The position numbers were made by a program, and so were the translations under genes. The notes beneath the pieces are model-generated. The model saw only the letters and a program-made list of their open reading frames with translations. It did not search any database and was not told where the DNA came from. From positions 62,001-126,000 of the forward strand of contig JAXISZ010000001.1 of the NCBI GenBank assembly GCA_034680345.1: a stretch of 64,000 bases of DNA, given 5' to 3'. The DNA is from SXZD01 sp034680345. Lineage in GTDB: Bacteria > Pseudomonadota > Gammaproteobacteria > Burkholderiales > Burkholderiaceae_B. Shown one piece after another: positions 62,372-64,000 of this stretch. Positions within the stretch are counted from its first letter, which is position 1; every line of letters starts with the position of its first letter.

Positions 62372-63502
62372 TTAAACCCGATTAACCCACCACAAACCCA
62401 GTAAACCTAACAATAAAGCAATCGCACTCGGAATGCTAGCACTCAATAAAGGCGGCATACTCGCAACCACTGTCAAATGCGAAAACAAGTTATTCAATAA
62501 ATAAAACGCAATACCCAACATAATGCCAATAAAAATTTTAAAACTCACTCCACCATTTCGCGTGTGGAGATAAGCAAACGGCAAAGCAATAATCATCATG
62601 ACAAAAATTGCTAAGGGGTAAAATACCTTTTTAGCCAAAGCCAACTCTACTTTGTCGGTGCGCTGGCGGTTTTCTTTCAAAAATCTGGCATAACGAATCA
62701 ATTGTAAAGCGGACATTTTTTCTGGGTCTATGTAAACCCCAGACAAAACATCGGGGTCGATTGAAGAATGCCATACATCAGCAGCTAAAGTTTTTTCTTG
62801 TAACGAAAGTGCTTGTTCATCACCCGAATAAACCATAATTTTATTTTGTACATTTGACAATAACCAGCGGCCATCGGCTTCGTACTTGGCTTGTTTTGCA
62901 TGCAACAAGGATAATAAACGATTTTCTGCAGTAAATTCATAAACTGTTAAATCCGTTATACCCTCTTGTTCAGCATAGGCTTTAAAGTTAACATAACGCA
63001 CACGTTTGATGCCCTCAGCATCTTGCACCGTATCGCGCAGCCACTGCCCAGAACTTAAACGACCATCGCGCTTCAAACTGGCTAGCTTGGTTTCAGACAA
63101 CACAACAGATAAACGCTCAGCCAAGGGGGTTACAATTTCACCCACAATCACAGTAATCAAAACAATGAGCAAACCAATTTTCAGCATCATCAGTAACGCC
63201 ATACGCACACCCAAACCAGCTGAACGCATCGCAGTAAACTGTGACGTATTGGCCAAACCTGCGAAGGTATGAACAGCACCAATCAAAGCTGCCAAAGGGG
63301 CTAACTCATATACACGGGCTGGCAAACCCAAAGCAATACTCAAAACCACCGCGCTGATTTTGACCCCGGGCCGTAATAATTGGTCCATTTCGGCTAAAAA
63401 ATCAAAAAAGGCAAATAATCCAATAAAAGCCACCAAGACAAACGTTGAAGATAACAAAACCTGCTGACGTATATAACGGGTGATAATTACTGGGGTTTTC
63501 AC
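62372..63502 (-). CDS. lptG: LPS export permease LptG
   Basis: Inner-membrane subunit of the LptB2FG transporter that extracts lipopolysaccharide for export to the outer membrane. 376 residues: TM1 near the N-terminus (about 15-35), two helices (about 60-80 and 100-125), a periplasmic beta-jellyroll domain, then three C-terminal helices. FDFLAEMDQLLRPG and NTSQFTAMRSAGLG (coupling-helix region) match the family. Gene order lptF-lptG with a 4-base overlap is normal. Confidence 0.94.
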   Translation of the reverse strand: MKTPVIITRYIRQQVLLSSTFVLVAFIGLFAFFDFLAEMDQLLRPGVKISAVVLSIALGLPARVYELAPLAALIGAVHTFAGLANTSQFTAMRSAGLGVRMALLMMLKIGLLIVLITVIVGEIVTPLAERLSVVLSETKLASLKRDGRLSSGQWLRDTVQDAEGIKRVRYVNFKAYAEQEGITDLTVYEFTAENRLLSLLHAKQAKYEADGRWLLSNVQNKIMVYSGDEQALSLQEKTLAADVWHSSIDPDVLSGVYIDPEKMSALQLIRYARFLKENRQRTDKVELALAKKVFYPLAIFVMMIIALPFAYLHTRNGGVSFKIFIGIMLGIAFYLLNNLFSHLTVVASMPPLLSASIPSAIALLLGLLGLWWVNRV

Positions 63503-64000
63503 TGGAACATGGCCTTAAATAATTTTGTACGCAAAGCACCCAAATACCAAAACAAAGTGCGTGGTTGTTGTAAGCGTAAAAATATCATAAAGCCAAAGAC
63601 CACCAAACCCAAGGCATGAGGGGCCCCAAAAGCCCACATGAAATCAATTTTCCCGCGAGACACCCAAACCTGAGCAATTGAAATTAAATTGCTATAGAAA
63701 AAATATATTAACAATGCAAACACAAGGTTTAATGAACTACCCGCTCGCGGATTTACAAACGACAACGGGATGGCCAACAACGCCAAAATTAAGGCAGATA
63801 TTGGCAACCCAAAACGCCATAAAATTTCTCCACGCGCTTGCAATGAACCATCAGCCCAAAGCAGTGGCAAACTCATTGATTGTAAACGTGGGTCTGGTGG
63901 TAAATAAAAACCTGGTTCTAAACGAATACCATAGGCATCAAAACGCATCACATCAAAGCGCCCTTCTTGTGCATGTAAATCATAACGACTACCTGATTCA
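63499..64000 (-). CDS. lptF: LPS export permease LptF, 5' part outside the window
   Basis: The frame is open to the window edge (upstream residues include YDLHAQEGRFDV), so the apparent start at 63951 is internal. The visible ~167 residues cover the end of the periplasmic domain (GIRLEPGFYLPPDPRLQ) and the C-terminal membrane helices (ALILALLAIPLSFVNPRAGS, ALLIYFFYSNLISIAQ). It partners with LptG and overlaps its start by 4 bases. Confidence 0.92.
   Translation of the reverse strand, partial: ESGSRYDLHAQEGRFDVMRFDAYGIRLEPGFYLPPDPRLQSMSLPLLWADGSLQARGEILWRFGLPISALILALLAIPLSFVNPRAGSSLNLVFALLIYFFYSNLISIAQVWVSRGKIDFMWAFGAPHALGLVVFGFMIFLRLQQPRTLFWYLGALRTKLFKAMFQ

Overview
The window looks like chromosomal DNA of an AT-rich betaproteobacterium, most likely of the order Burkholderiales. 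The evidence is the gloB/methyltransferase/rnhA/dnaQ block, the metG-DUF3460-scpA neighbourhood, a small H-NS protein with a C-terminal TWTGRGKRP motif, a Yej-type peptide transporter, a system I (Ccm) cytochrome c maturation locus and a single-domain CbiX chelatase. Genes are densely packed, with many 4-base ATGA-type overlaps. I cannot name the genus from the sequence alone.

Layout. 1-10.4 kb: the 3' part of ettA, an orphan membrane protein, then a minus-strand unit (rnhA, RND adaptor, RND pump, dnaQ) and the divergent gloB-mltD pair. 10.5-18.1 kb: a frameshifted foreign-looking fragment and a complete Yej-like peptide importer (lipoprotein binding protein, two permeases, fused double ATPase) led by an M15/DUF882 peptidase-like gene. 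18.2-24.3 kb: gltX, metZ, an H-NS gene, a fused TrhO-pseudouridine synthase and an aromatic/aspartate aminotransferase. 24.4-26.7 kb: gene debris, tRNA-Cys, tRNA-Gly, queC and tRNA-Leu. 27.1-30.5 kb: metG, a DUF3460 gene and scpA.

30.5-52.4 kb is the most distinctive part. A minus-strand ccm operon (ccmI, a fused ccmA-ccmB, ccmC, D, E, F, G, H) faces away from a seven-gene plus-strand operon. That operon encodes a membrane cytochrome b-like protein, a membrane-anchored decaheme protein, a lipoprotein with GlcG/HbpS-like domains, an outer-membrane barrel with an SH3-like N-terminus, a decaheme protein with a C-terminal LVIVD-type repeat region, a pentaheme protein, and a cytosolic FAD oxidoreductase fused to two cyclic-nucleotide-binding domains and a four-cluster ferredoxin module. 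In total 25 c-type haem sites (24 CXXCH and one CX4CH) sit next to the machinery that would attach the haems. The set could form an electron conduit from the cytosol across both membranes, possibly gated by a cyclic nucleotide. This is inference, and I regard it as the best candidate for an undescribed system here.

52.5-58.2 kb: a CzcCBA-type heavy-metal RND efflux system, whose pump gene overlaps tail-to-tail with a class-II cyclic-nucleotide phosphodiesterase-like gene (58.1-58.9 kb). 59-64 kb: a truncated minimal nucleotidyltransferase, ahpF, ahpC with an OxyR-like site upstream, a CbiX-type chelatase, lptG and the 3' part of lptF. No CRISPR array, intact insertion sequence or prophage was seen.
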